Notes: generated from the letters alone by a model not told the origin. A stretch of DNA of 37,402 nucleotides from Gammaproteobacteria bacterium (GCA_024275295.1 JAJRZI010000038.1:1-37402); one strand, 5' to 3'; positions 23,965 to 33,845 are shown, counted from the stretch's first letter. Made by a program: numbers and translations.

Positions 23965-25907
23965 ATGCTAAACACCGCTCCTCTCTCCACGCTGTTCAAA
24001 AGGTTATTTTCCTTACCTCTATTCACCCTACTGGTTGGCCTCTTGCTGGGTGCACCTGCATCCTCCCAAGCACAGTCATTTAATACGATAAGGTCAGCCT
24101 GTGCTAAAACCATACCTAAAATCGATGGGAAGCTGGCTCAAAATGAGTGGATCGACAGCAAAGAGATAAAAACCAGTCTGAATCTTATCAGCCTGGCAGG
24201 CAAGACAGGGGAAAGCCATCCGTTCTCGCTCTTTCTGAAAAATGATGCCAATTTCTTATATATTGCCGGCCAACTAAAAGAGGAAGAGGCCGATGGAAAA
24301 GTTGATGCCGCAGACTTCACCACTCTAGTCATGGATTCCTTCTCCATCCTCTTTGATAACAACAACAATACAAAAGTTGATCCAGGTGAAGATAAAAAAT
24401 CTCTGTATATTCTTAACTCACAACAAATGGTTGTAGATGCACACAGCCTCTCAGAGTCCGAAAAAGAACAGGGAAAAAATGAAGAAAATGAACTCCAAAA
24501 CATAACGGGGGCCATCAGGCATACCGTCACCCCCCCCTTGGTTCATATGTATTTGAGACAAAAATCCCCCTCTCAAGCCCAGATAAATATGATATCCAAA
24601 CTACTCCTGGCGCCACACTACGCTGGAACATTGTTTATTTTGATAAGTTCAACCTCTCCCTGAAAGACACGCTTATCGGCGGCCTTTACAGCACTAATCT
24701 TGAAAACACATCTGACTGGGGCATGATTCAACTGGCCACAAGCAGCGAGAGAGGATGCCCCATACAGGTCATACCAGGAGCACCACCTGGTGGAAAAAGC
24801 ATAAAGATAGTCGCCCAAATCCTCAATGAAAAAGATCTATCAGCATCGAACCTCCGCTTTATCGGCCAGCGATTCGACCTTGTCCTAACCATGTATCCCT
24901 TCAAGCACGTTTCAGACGCCTTAAGGCAGGAAAACCCAGATATAACCATCCTATTATTCAACAACCCCTATTTTGCATTTGGTGAAAAATTCTGGGGGTC
25001 ATCAGACAGCCCAGAAATAATAGCACCTGACTGGATCTTACTAGACGAGGATGGAGAATTTATCCCCTATGGTGGCCCAACCTACGAAGGCATAAACATT
25101 GATCAAAGCAATATCCCGTTAATGGATATCCGCAACAAGGAATGGCAGAAATATTTCGCTAGCCAAACGCAAAAACACATTATTGCAGGGAATATGGATG
25201 GCGTATTTATTGACACCATGAGTGAAGAGATACCTCCATTTGCCTTAACCAAAGACAATAGCTTCCCGGCAGGCTATACCGCTTCTGAATGGAAGCAAGC
25301 TAACTATGACCTACTCAATGAGATACGAACACAATTACAGGGAACAGGAGCTGCCCTCTATTACAACGGTATCAGTAATCCACCCGGCCTGGTTGGTGGC
25401 GCACAGAACAAGGGGTTTATTGAAATCACTGATGGCACAGCCATTGAGGCCTTCAGCATATACCTTTCCATAGATAGCAGTGAAATGGCAAAACGCTGGT
25501 ATCTCGAAAAATCCATCCTACAAGACATGCAGGCGGTAACAGATCTAAACAAAGGCCTGGTTGTTGAGGTATATGGTGAAACAGATAGCCTGGAACACCG
25601 GATATTCGCCCTAAGCTCTTTTCTGCTGCTACAAAACAAAAACACCTATTTTTACTACACAGTCCGTAATGAAGCTGGCGCATTAAAGTGGAGACCAGAA
25701 TGGTATACCGATCTTGGAAAGCCACTGGGAAAATATGTACGAGATGGTGACATCCTCATGCGTGAATTTGAAAATGGACAGGTTTACGTCAATGCAGGCA
25801 CCGATACTGCACAGATAGCCTTGAAGCAGACTTATGAGGACTCGCAGGGTAATCCAATCAACAAGCTCACATTGCAACCCCTGACTGGATCTCTAGTTGT
25901 AAAATAA
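23965..25907 (+). pseudogene. Exported CBM9-like plus GHL15-like glycosidase, split by a frameshift in a C8 tract
   Basis: Two frames make one protein of about 647 residues. The first (23965-24663, start after AAGGAAAAATTG) has a signal peptide ending near SSQAQS and a CBM9-like domain (IPKIDGKLAQNEWID). After the C8 run at 24530-24537 homology continues in the -1 frame: LGSYVFETKIPLSS, GATLRWNIVYFDKFN, then IGGLYS and DWGMIQLATSS, which enters the second frame (from 24723 on), where FDLVLTMYPFK, GVFIDTMSEE and ALYYNGISNP resemble the GHL15 hypothetical glycoside hydrolase (TIM barrel). A ninth C, or a -1 slip at the run, would restore the protein. Function: probably polysaccharide trimming outside the inner membrane. 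Domain names are from memory of motif style, not search. Confidence 0.78.
24530..24537 (+). other. C8 homopolymer at the frameshift site
   Basis: Eight consecutive C residues interrupt the CBM9-like coding sequence exactly where the reading frame changes. Homopolymer tracts of this length slip during replication and transcription, and are classic sites of phase variation. Equally, they are classic sites of sequencing or assembly error. The sequence alone cannot separate these. Confidence 0.8.
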
Positions 25908-26048
25908 ACATACATAGCAGCGTCTTATGAGCAATTCACACACAGTTGAAAGCTGGTTGCAATGAACCCAACTGGATTGCACTTTGAACCATACATCAGT
26001 TCAGAAAATGGTTTTCATGGGTAATAGAATCAGGCAGTTAAGCAGATC

Positions 26049-27275
26049 ATGATGACCAGCGCACACAAAAACAAGAAAGTGGATTTCAACTACTCTGGGG
26101 AAACACTCAACATCCATGTTGTAACAGATGGAATGGGACTAGAGGAGCTGGAGGCCGACTGGAGAAGGCTGACAGATACGCTGAGTGTATTCTCATCCTA
26201 TGAGTGGATTCAGAGCTACTGGCATCATCTGGGGTCAGGCAACCTGTTTATCCTGGTTGTAAGATGTAACGGGGCTGCACGTTGCATTGCTCCTTTTGCA
26301 GTAACAAGATGCAGGTTTCTGGGTATCCCATATAAACGGATACAGTTTATTGGTACGGAACCATCTGGAACCTCTCCCTTAAATCCTCTGAACCGTATTT
26401 TTGCCATTGACCACCGCATTGGCTGGGCCAACAAGGCAAATTTTATAGCTTTGCCTGAAGATGCATATTTAACCGGAGCTGTCGCTTCCTTTCTGGCAAA
26501 GAACAAACATCTCTGGGACATCCTGGATCTCAGGGAAATCCAGGACAATTCACCCTACATGGAGTATTTTCACAAAGAGTTATCGAAAGGCAACGCACGT
26601 TCTCATATAGTGGCAGGCGATCCAAGTGCCTATATTGAACTCTCGAAAGACTATCAGACCTATGTAAAAAGCCGCAGCAAAAATATACGGAAGAATATAC
26701 AAGTGTGCACCAAAAGGTTACACAAGGCAGGTCGCGGTGAATTTATAACAATAACAACTCCAGAAGAGGTTATTGAAGCCTTACCAAGTATAAAAAAACT
26801 AGAGCAAGCAAGCTGGAAGAACAATGATGGCGTCGGTGCTTTCTCAAATACAGAGAGAGAACTGTTTCATTGCACACTAGCTGAAGCTCTGGCAAGAGAT
26901 GATCGTTTTATCCTTTTTTTGCTGAAGTCAAAGAAAGGAGATATTCTCACCTACTATTATTCATTTCTATATGGCGACACTCTTTATCTTCACAACACCG
27001 CCTTTGATATCAAAGCAAGAAAATGCTCGCCAGGAATTATTGCATTTCTTAAAGTGGTGGAATGGGGGTTTGATCAGGGGCTTGCTCGTGTTGTTATTGG
27101 TAGGGGTGGACAATATTATAAGAATGCATACAGGACAGGAACCACAGCACGCTCGTGGCACTTTATTTTTCGTGATTCAGTATTGATGCGACTCCTCGCC
27201 ACAGTGGAGCTGGGAATATTGCCATGGTTGAGAGCAAAGAAAAAAGCCTTATCAACAAATAGCGTTAACACCTAG
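26049..27275 (+). CDS. GNAT-fold acyltransferase (FemAB/CelD-like)
   Basis: A 408-residue cytoplasmic protein with the CelD/BcsL-type acetyltransferase pattern: SSYEWIQSYWHHLGSGNLFILVV near residues 48-72, YIELSKDYQTYVKSRSKNIRKNI before the core, EQASWKNNDGVGAFS, YYYSFLYGDTLYLHNTAFD and KCSPGIIAFLKVVEWGFDQG, ending RGGQYYKNAYRTG. Proteins of this family transfer acyl groups in cellulose and EPS synthesis, and FemAB-like members accompany XrtA/PEP-CTERM loci. Probably acylates a sugar of the repeat unit. Its ATG is doubled (ATGATG); start choice does not change the domain. Confidence 0.8.
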   Translation: MMTSAHKNKKVDFNYSGETLNIHVVTDGMGLEELEADWRRLTDTLSVFSSYEWIQSYWHHLGSGNLFILVVRCNGAARCIAPFAVTRCRFLGIPYKRIQFIGTEPSGTSPLNPLNRIFAIDHRIGWANKANFIALPEDAYLTGAVASFLAKNKHLWDILDLREIQDNSPYMEYFHKELSKGNARSHIVAGDPSAYIELSKDYQTYVKSRSKNIRKNIQVCTKRLHKAGRGEFITITTPEEVIEALPSIKKLEQASWKNNDGVGAFSNTERELFHCTLAEALARDDRFILFLLKSKKGDILTYYYSFLYGDTLYLHNTAFDIKARKCSPGIIAFLKVVEWGFDQGLARVVIGRGGQYYKNAYRTGTTARSWHFIFRDSVLMRLLATVELGILPWLRAKKKALSTNSVNT

Positions 27276-27310
27276 CATAGAACTATTTACCTACGTCATG
27301 AGAAAAGACA

Positions 27311-28789
27311 ATGCCAGCTAATCTGGGCACAATTATTTTATTGCCATTACGCTATCTACTCATGGCGGGCTGTTTGAGCGCACTAGTTTTTTTCCTGGGG
27401 ATTAAGAGCCTCATTATCGCAGCAGGCGGATTAGTTGCAGTAGCAGTCTTGATCTGGCCGCAAGCCGGCCTGGCAATGACCATTGTTGCGGTAATGAACC
27501 TTCAGACCTGGGGAAAGCTTGGCGACGTAACCGGGGCGGCACTTTTCCCCAGCATAGCCAAGATCATGGGGGCATTAACACTACTAGCATGGCTATTTAA
27601 TGTTCTGAGGACAAAAACAACACCGATCATTACCTGGCAAATGTCCATAGGCGCTTCTTTTGTAGCCCTCTGCGCCGCTTCACTTGTGTACGCGCCAGAC
27701 CCTACCAGTGGCAGTATTATGCTCACAAAGATCCTGACTAACTTCATGCTCTATTTTCTGATTGCAAATCTAATTACAACAATCACTCATTTGCAGAGAT
27801 TCACATTCATATTTTTGATTACAGGCCTTATCTGCTCCAGTATTGCTTTGTACCAGTACTTCTCTCCAGCATCTGATATAACCGCCTTAGAAGCAATGCT
27901 AAAGTTTGCCACCCAGGAAGGAGCAGTCGTCAACCCCGAAGACCTTGCTTCCGGTAATTTCAAACGACCCAGCGGTACGGTAGGACACCATAACTGGTTA
28001 TCACTCTTTATGATATCGGTCATCCCTTTGAGCGTAGTATTCCTAAAAAAATACTTTCACCCATGGGTGAGAATTATTGCCGGAATATCACTTATCACAG
28101 GATTTATAGCCACAGTGCTTACGCACGATAAACTTGGTCTTGTCGGGCTGGTATTCATTGTCATCATGGTTCTATCTACCCAGCTGCTAAAAATAAACCG
28201 AGGTATTTTTGGCGCAGCAATATTTTTTGGCATAATCTCCTTTGCACTCTTGCCTGATAGTTACAAGGAGCGTGTCCTATCCATTGCAAATATTGCTAAA
28301 AGTGAATCGACCTCCGCACGCCTTGAACTACAGAGGGTAAGCTGGGATATATTTATTGAAAATCCATTGCTTGGGGTAGGCTATGGCAATTACGGGGCAG
28401 CCTATATGGAGCAGGACAGCTACCTGGTTGAGCAGGTCAAGTATCTAATGAATGCAGGTTCATCCTATCAGATCACTGATATTGGCGCCCATAATATGTA
28501 CCTGGAAGTCCTGTGCGAAACAGGCATTATTGGCTTGACGCTTTGCCTGCTGTTTTTCTTTTTTGCGATAAGGGATCTATTGCATGCAAAGCGACTTGCC
28601 CTTAACGGACAATCTCCTGATTGTGATGCAGATCTGGTTAGAGCTATTATGATTTGTCTATCAGCATTTATTTTTGGTGCTACTTTTCTTCATGGCTTAG
28701 AGCAGAAACCATTGTGGATATTGCTAGGATTTTCTGTCGCAGCCCTTCGAGTAATGCAAAATCGTTGTACGCCTGCAATAAACCCCTAA
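27311..28789 (+). CDS. Wzy-like O-antigen polymerase/ligase family protein
   Basis: A 492-residue integral membrane protein with about 11-12 hydrophobic segments. The family signature is the large periplasmic loop and following helix: NPLLGVGYGNYGAAY, then GAHNMYLEVLCETGIIGLTL, the HN-x-Y-L-E motif of O-antigen ligase/polymerase (Wzy_C) proteins. It would join lipid-linked repeat units on the periplasmic face. It is the only such protein in the operon, so the polymerase role is the natural reading. GAGAAAAG upstream of the ATG gives a fair ribosome binding site. Confidence 0.87.
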   Translation: MPANLGTIILLPLRYLLMAGCLSALVFFLGIKSLIIAAGGLVAVAVLIWPQAGLAMTIVAVMNLQTWGKLGDVTGAALFPSIAKIMGALTLLAWLFNVLRTKTTPIITWQMSIGASFVALCAASLVYAPDPTSGSIMLTKILTNFMLYFLIANLITTITHLQRFTFIFLITGLICSSIALYQYFSPASDITALEAMLKFATQEGAVVNPEDLASGNFKRPSGTVGHHNWLSLFMISVIPLSVVFLKKYFHPWVRIIAGISLITGFIATVLTHDKLGLVGLVFIVIMVLSTQLLKINRGIFGAAIFFGIISFALLPDSYKERVLSIANIAKSESTSARLELQRVSWDIFIENPLLGVGYGNYGAAYMEQDSYLVEQVKYLMNAGSSYQITDIGAHNMYLEVLCETGIIGLTLCLLFFFFAIRDLLHAKRLALNGQSPDCDADLVRAIMICLSAFIFGATFLHGLEQKPLWILLGFSVAALRVMQNRCTPAINP

Positions 28790-29049
28790 TGATATAATAG
28801 TGAATAATTCAAAAAACATCATTCAGATGCACTAGACAACCAGATACTTTCACTCATATAAGACACGTACACCAGGCAGCCCTATTAGCCGCCCTATTAT
28901 TAAAGTGTCTTTATTAATGATTGCTAAATTAACTGATATTTAAAAAGCTCTATGCATTTCCTTCATAACAATAATAAGAAGCTACCGCATCAGGTAACTG
29001 CTTTGACTATTTTCAGTAACCCTGGAGGCTATGCCACTGAGAAAAACTG
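28790..29049. other. Intergenic region without visible genes
   Basis: About 260 AT-rich bases between the polymerase and flippase genes. There is no convincing coding frame, terminator or repeat. A short in-frame ATG at 29031 conflicts with the flippase frame. I see nothing further in it. Confidence 0.5.
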
Positions 29050-30375
29050 GTGACTAACCCCGATACCAGTAACACCGCCTCACAACCGGCAAACAGTATA
29101 GAGATAAAAGAAGAGGATGAAAGCCTTTTTGCTAAGCTAAAAAATATATTTTTTGTGGCTGGTGGTCAAATGATGGGCACGGGTCTAGGTTTCGTAGCCA
29201 GCATAATGGTTGCCCGTCTGCTAAAAGTAGAGGATTTTGGTCTTTTTTCCCTATTTCTTGCAACCATGCTGCTCGGCGTTGAATTTTCAGGAAAAAGCCT
29301 TGATTGGGGGATGGTGCGATATTCAGCAGAGCATTTTATTTCAGACAAATGCCGGGCAGAAGCCTTATTACGAGAGGCGTTGCTTATCCGCACTATATTA
29401 GCAATCATCGTTATGGTTGCTGGGGTACTTATCTCGCCCTGGATTGTCAGAGAGCTTCTTGATAAGCCGGAGCTCACAACATTATTGCAGTTGGCCTTTA
29501 TAGGAACAATAGGGCTTTCAATCTGGTGGTACTGCCTAGCAGCACTGCAGTCACAACAGCTTTTCATGCATCATGGCGCATTAAATCTGGGGCTTGGGTT
29601 ACTGAAAGTGATAGTGGTTGGCTGCCTGTTTATCTTAGGCACCAAATCGCTGGACATTGTTGCAATATCCTATGTCGGTATCGCATTGCTCTCATGCCTA
29701 TTTGCTCTACGCATAATCCCACTCTCACTAACACTCAAGCGTGGGCAACGCAGTAAGCTGCTTGGCAGGTTTCTGCATTTCAGCAAGTGGGTAGTTATTA
29801 CTAACCTTATTATGGCTGTACAAATACAACAAAGCTTGTTCTGGGTTAATAATTATAGTGATACGACAGCCTTGGGTCGCTATTCAAGCGCCTGGAATTT
29901 AACCTTGGGTATGGATGTTTTTGCTCTTGTTATGATCACAGTCTTTTTGCCATCAGCCAGCAAACTCAGTAGCGCCACTGAATACAGGCGTTTTGCCCGT
30001 CATTCAATCTTGATTTCACTGATTATCATAACCTGCCTATCCCCCCTCTTTATCTATGCAGAGCCAATAATTACCACATTATATTCAGAGGACTTTAAGG
30101 GGGCTGGCAACATATTTCAGATTCTATTTGCAGGAACACTGCTTACCGTTATGATCCATCCCATCAGCGTGCTGCTGTTGGCCAGAGATAGGCCGCAGCC
30201 ATTTTTTTATGCCGCCTTGATTATTCTGCTAGTAAGTTTGGTTGGCAATATGCTAGTCGTCCCAATACATGGTGCAACCGGTGCTGCAATTGTTGCAGCA
30301 AGCAGTAAAGTACTTTATGGCCTGGTATTGGTTTTTGAGTTATGGCGTATAGGTGTATTTTCAAGGCAAAAATGA
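29050..30375 (+). CDS. Wzx-like flippase (MOP/polysaccharide transport superfamily)
   Basis: A 441-residue membrane protein with roughly 12 predicted helices. An acidic cytoplasmic N terminus (EIKEEDESLFAKLKN) leads into FFVAGGQMMGTGLGFVASIMVARLLKVEDFGLFSLF, the classic first two helices of Wzx/MOP flippases. Later helices contain LLQLAFIGTIGLSIWW and IILLVSLVGNMLVV-like segments. It should move the undecaprenyl-linked repeat unit across the inner membrane. The start is GTG at 29050; no strong ribosome binding site lies upstream, though CTGGAGG is 24 bases away. Confidence 0.88.
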   Translation: MTNPDTSNTASQPANSIEIKEEDESLFAKLKNIFFVAGGQMMGTGLGFVASIMVARLLKVEDFGLFSLFLATMLLGVEFSGKSLDWGMVRYSAEHFISDKCRAEALLREALLIRTILAIIVMVAGVLISPWIVRELLDKPELTTLLQLAFIGTIGLSIWWYCLAALQSQQLFMHHGALNLGLGLLKVIVVGCLFILGTKSLDIVAISYVGIALLSCLFALRIIPLSLTLKRGQRSKLLGRFLHFSKWVVITNLIMAVQIQQSLFWVNNYSDTTALGRYSSAWNLTLGMDVFALVMITVFLPSASKLSSATEYRRFARHSILISLIIITCLSPLFIYAEPIITTLYSEDFKGAGNIFQILFAGTLLTVMIHPISVLLLARDRPQPFFYAALIILLVSLVGNMLVVPIHGATGAAIVAASSKVLYGLVLVFELWRIGVFSRQK

Positions 30376-30508
30376 TAGTCTTTTGAACCTGATATAAAAC
30401 AATAACTCAGCATCAATAGACATACTGATGATGCCAGATCAGTAATTATTAGCAAAAACACATGGATAAGAGACGTAGGCAAACACCAGTTCAAGCCAAC
30501 AAACAAAT

Positions 30509-31393
30509 ATGTCACTCATGCTGAAAAAAATGCTAACTAAATCTGTTAAATGGGGAGTCACCAATGTATTTGGCCATATCCCGACCAAGCATCCCAGAAT
30601 TCTTGCATATCATACTGTAGATAACAGCAGCTCTATCATTTCAACATCCCCATCAGCTTTTAGACGACATCTTGAGTTTCTATGTGATAATGGGTATCAA
30701 ACTACCACTCTATCCAAGCTTACCGCGGATAATGGCGCTACCAGTAATAAAAACGTTATTATTACTTTTGATGATGCCTATGAGTCAGTTTACGTAAATG
30801 CATTCCCCATACTCAAAGAATTTGGCATGGCGGCTGTTGTATTTCCAGTAAATAATTATGTGGGTAAAAAAGCAAGCTGGATAGCAAGAGACAGAGAACA
30901 TATACTTACAAATCTAATGCCAAAACTTAATATGAGTGAAGCAGAACGTAAACTCGAAGAACAACGATTACAGGTTTTAGGATCTTTATCACTCATGTGC
31001 TGGGATGAGATCAGAGAAATGAGCGAGCAAGGGATCCAGTTCCAATCACACAGTTGTAGCCATCCATTTTTTTCTACTATAAGCATAAATCAAATACAAG
31101 ATGAGCTTGGCCGTTCCAAAGATGATCTTGAATCACGTCTTAAAAAAAAGGTGGAATGGTTTTGTTACCCTTATGGTGACGCGGGTAACAGCGATGTAGA
31201 CAGTGTGCTTGAAGAGCTTGGCTATATCGGCGCTTTAACTGCAAACTACGGGCGTTTTCATGGAGATAGAGAGAAGCATTATGTAATGGATAGAATGCCT
31301 ATCTATACAGGGACAGAGAATTCTGATTTAAAATTCTGCTTCTCCCGAGCCTTTGATGTGCTAAACGATGTTGGGAAGATATTACGCCGATGA
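30509..31393 (+). CDS. Polysaccharide deacetylase (CE4, NodB-like)
   Basis: A 294-residue protein with CE4 motifs in order: RILAYHTVDN, the metal-binding ITFDDAYES (Asp88 and Asp89), QSHSCSHPFF with His181 and His185, and WFCYPYGDAGN. It removes acetyl groups from N-acetylated sugars of the polymer. There is no clear signal peptide, only a basic N terminus (LKKMLTKSVKW), so the compartment is uncertain. A lone insertion of about 40 residues between the DD and HxxxH motifs is unusual but occurs in EPS-locus members. Its stop overlaps the next start by four bases. Confidence 0.87.
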   Translation: MSLMLKKMLTKSVKWGVTNVFGHIPTKHPRILAYHTVDNSSSIISTSPSAFRRHLEFLCDNGYQTTTLSKLTADNGATSNKNVIITFDDAYESVYVNAFPILKEFGMAAVVFPVNNYVGKKASWIARDREHILTNLMPKLNMSEAERKLEEQRLQVLGSLSLMCWDEIREMSEQGIQFQSHSCSHPFFSTISINQIQDELGRSKDDLESRLKKKVEWFCYPYGDAGNSDVDSVLEELGYIGALTANYGRFHGDREKHYVMDRMPIYTGTENSDLKFCFSRAFDVLNDVGKILRR

Positions 31394-32610
31394 AAATTTT
31401 GGTCGCATCAGAATATTATCAGCCAGATGATGTTGGCATCCCCATCTATACAACTGATTTTGCCGCCTATCTAGCAGAAAAAAACCATAAAGTAACCGTT
31501 ATAACAGGTTTTCCATTCTACCCCGCCTGGAAAAAACAACAGGCAGACAATGGGGTGCTATTTCGCAAGGAGTGGATAGGCCGCATCAAATGCCTGCGCG
31601 GCTATTTATATGTACCAAGCACCCCTAAAATTCTTGGCAGAATCATCAGCGAGATCACCTTCGTTATCTTTGCGTTTTTTAATTTTCTTCGAGCCAGCAA
31701 ACATAAACACATTGTAATTGTCACACCGCCTGCATCGCTTGGCCTACTTGGCATATTGTTCAAAAACATATGGTCTGCAAAACTTATTATTCATGTGCAA
31801 GACCTACAATCAGATGCCGCAATTTCACTCGGCATGGTAAAAAAAACGGCACTGGCTCCTCGTATACTTAAACGCATTGAAGACTATACTAATAAAAAAG
31901 CGGATCTTATTATTGTTATTTCCCAAGGAATGCGTGATCAACTTATTCAAGCCGGAGCATCCGCAGATAAAATCAAGGTTCACTACAACTGGATTGATGT
32001 AAAAAAAGCATCGGCTCCCCGTAAGCCAGGTGTTTTTCGTAATGAAATACCTGAGCTAAAGGATAAATTTATAGTCGGCTATGCTGGTAACATTGGCGTA
32101 AAGCAGGGGCTGAAAGTGATGTTGGAGCTGGCAAAACTGACTCAAGACATACCTAACATCCATTACCTTATTATTGGTGATGGAGCACAACGGAATGCTT
32201 TACATGCACACATGCTGGAAAATGAGTTAAAAAATGTAACCATGTTGCCTTTCATGGGTAAAGGCAAGTATGCTGACATGCTTAACGCAACAGACGTAGC
32301 ATTTCTGTCACAACAGACAGGAACAGGCAATGCATTCTTTCCATCCAAGTTATTGAGTATACTGGCACAAAGTCGCCCCTTGCTAGTATCCGCTGACGAT
32401 GACTCGGAAACTGCCCAGGTTGTAAAAGCATTCAAGCTGGGGGAAGTGGTTCCCTATGGTGATGCTGATGGCCTTAGAGAAAGCTTGATGCGTCTGTATA
32501 ATGATCAAGAAATGCGGAAGCAAGCCGGAGCTAACGGCCTTGAGTGGGTCAAGAAGAATGACCGTGAAACGGTTTTATCAAAATTTTGTGCACAAATCGA
32601 GTCCCTGTAA
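31390..32610 (+). CDS. GT4 glycosyltransferase, WcaI-like
   Basis: A 406-residue GT-B enzyme whose ATG overlaps the deacetylase stop (ATGA), so the two are probably translationally coupled. The start, LVASEYYQPDDVGIPIYTTD, and TGFPFYPAWKKQ match the colanic-acid WcaI group. The acceptor domain includes VTPPASLGLLG, LIIHVQDLQSDAAISLG and VISQGMRDQL; the donor domain has VGYAGNIGVKQGL, IIGDGAQRNAL and the FFPSKLLSILAQSRPLLVS segment in place of the commoner EX7E. It should add a sugar to the repeat unit; the linkage is unknown. Confidence 0.88.
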   Translation: MKILVASEYYQPDDVGIPIYTTDFAAYLAEKNHKVTVITGFPFYPAWKKQQADNGVLFRKEWIGRIKCLRGYLYVPSTPKILGRIISEITFVIFAFFNFLRASKHKHIVIVTPPASLGLLGILFKNIWSAKLIIHVQDLQSDAAISLGMVKKTALAPRILKRIEDYTNKKADLIIVISQGMRDQLIQAGASADKIKVHYNWIDVKKASAPRKPGVFRNEIPELKDKFIVGYAGNIGVKQGLKVMLELAKLTQDIPNIHYLIIGDGAQRNALHAHMLENELKNVTMLPFMGKGKYADMLNATDVAFLSQQTGTGNAFFPSKLLSILAQSRPLLVSADDDSETAQVVKAFKLGEVVPYGDADGLRESLMRLYNDQEMRKQAGANGLEWVKKNDRETVLSKFCAQIESL

Positions 32611-32669
32611 ATGCCAGATTATCTTGTTATCAAGACTGCTTTACAGGCATGCATTTTTTAGGTGATAAA

Positions 32670-33389
32670 GTGAAAAAGTTTCTAACATTCCTAATTCGTT
32701 GCCAATTTATTACTGTAATTTTTATTACAGGCTGCGCCACCCCAAAGGTGCCAGAGGGAGCAATACTATCCCCTCAACTAAATTTACAAGAGCAGGTTGA
32801 ACAGATAGCGTACCGACTTCAAGTAGGAGATCAGCTTGAATTCAAGTTCTTTTATCACCCAGAACTCAACGAGCATGCCACTATCAGGCCCGATGGACGG
32901 ATTACGCTACAACTGGTTGGTGAACTAATGGCGGAAGGGCAAACTGCCAACCAGCTGGACAAAACGCTAACCAGTATGTACAAGAAACACATTAAAGACC
33001 CTGAAGTCGCCGTACTGGTTCGGCATATGAATGCATCCCGCGTATATGTCGGCGGCCAGGTATCTGCCCCTAGAGTACTGACCATACATGGCCGGCTAAC
33101 CGGGTTACAGGCCATTATGGAAGCTGGAGGATTTCTGGCCTCATCTGAAAACAGAATGGTGATCATTTTGCGCAATCAGGGGAAAAGCAAACCACTATTT
33201 ATTGTGGCTAATATGCAAAAGCACGTGTCAATACCAGGCGATGCAAATGATATTGAATTACAGCACGGTGATATTGTGTTCGTTCCCCGCAGTGAAATCA
33301 GTAAAGTCAATCTAGCGGTTGAACAGTACGTTGATAAACTATTGCCATTCAAGAGAGTCTTCAGTGCCGACTATGCGATTAACAAATAA
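32670..33389 (+). CDS. Wza-like polysaccharide export lipoprotein
   Basis: A 239-residue protein starting at GTG 32670, preceded by TTAGGTGATAAA; this gives a clean lipoprotein signal (KKFLTFLIRCQF then VIFITGC lipobox). An ATG at 32649 is an alternative. The mature part has the Poly_export domain (YRLQVGDQLEFKFFYHPELN, IRPDGRITLQLVGEL) and an SLBB domain (VYVGGQVSAPRVLTIHGRLT, LQAIMEAGGF). It lacks the long C-terminal helix of Wza and is shorter, like EpsE/GumB-type members, so another pore component may be needed. It ends the assembly operon, and a bidirectional terminator candidate lies about 110 bases on. Confidence 0.88.
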   Translation: MKKFLTFLIRCQFITVIFITGCATPKVPEGAILSPQLNLQEQVEQIAYRLQVGDQLEFKFFYHPELNEHATIRPDGRITLQLVGELMAEGQTANQLDKTLTSMYKKHIKDPEVAVLVRHMNASRVYVGGQVSAPRVLTIHGRLTGLQAIMEAGGFLASSENRMVIILRNQGKSKPLFIVANMQKHVSIPGDANDIELQHGDIVFVPRSEISKVNLAVEQYVDKLLPFKRVFSADYAINK

Positions 33390-33497
33390 ATATCCTGGCA
33401 AAAGAGGCAACCCGCAAGCTTTCTCTCTACTGGAGGATACGCACTATCAGTCGAATTTCCTGCTACACCCCCCTTCGTTAGAGCCCTGCGTACCCTA

Positions 33498-33527
33498 TTT
33501 TATAGTCCCCGATAGGGGGCTATAAAA
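33498..33527. terminator. Bidirectional intrinsic terminator candidate
   Basis: ttttatagtcccc (33498-33510) and gggggctataaaa (33515-33527) pair over 13 bases with one G-U pair around a 4-base loop. The A/T-rich stem ends give U-rich tails in either direction. Located 109 bases after the exporter stop, it would end the assembly operon. Confidence 0.55.
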
Positions 33528-33631
33528 CTACAAAGCCATATTTCGGGTGGTAGGGTGGCAAAAATACGAATTTAGGCCGCGAACCAACATCACCGTGCAC
33601 CATGCACCTGATTGATTAATATGGGAATAAA

Positions 33632-33738
33632 TGGAGGCTGAGCCCGGAATCGAACCGAGGTCCACGGCTTTGCAGGCCGTTGCACTTCTTTATATTTCAA
33701 TGAGTTAAGCACTTTACCACTCGCTATACCACTCCATT
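33632..33738 (-). tRNA. tRNA-Cys(GCA)-like gene, probably degenerate
   Basis: On the minus strand the 3' half is a normal tRNA-Cys: anticodon arm ACGGC-CTGCAAA-GCCGT with anticodon GCA, T arm CTCGG-TTCGATT-CCGGG, acceptor strand CTCAGCC, T and encoded CCA (33634-33632). The D-arm segment GTGGTATAGCGAGTGGTAAA is also tRNA-like. Two things are wrong: the 5' acceptor strand should be GGCTGAG but reads AATGGAG, and 27 extra bases (33682-33708 with the duplicated gcactt at 33709-33714) separate D arm and anticodon arm. aaatggag and ctccattt (33629-33636, 33732-33739) are perfect inverted repeats, so an alternative closing stem exists. Best read as a pseudo-tRNA or an integration scar. Confidence 0.6.
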
Positions 33739-33845
33739 TCTTAAATTACGTATTGGCAAGCCCCCTCCTACCCTATCAATCATAAACTTGTCTGATGCAG
33801 TGCGATGTATTAATATTTAATACAAGAATGCAAGAGGATAACCCT

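Larger units (their letters stand above)
33390..33845. other. Intergenic region between EPS operon and ParDE
   Basis: About 456 bases with a terminator-like hairpin (33498-33527) and a tRNA-Cys-like sequence (33632-33738). Between them I see only short repeats such as gtgcaccatgcac (33592-33604). No protein gene is supported; a frame to 33525 is an overlap shadow of the exporter. Confidence 0.6.

Noticed and set aside
33397-33425. aggcaacccgcaagc after the exporter gene as a possible GEMM riboswitch fragment
   Set aside because: No second half of the motif, and it is not upstream of a gene on its strand within a suitable distance.
33682-33714. Group I or II intron in the tRNA-Cys
   Set aside because: The insert is only 27 bases, lies outside the anticodon loop and has a simple flanking duplication.
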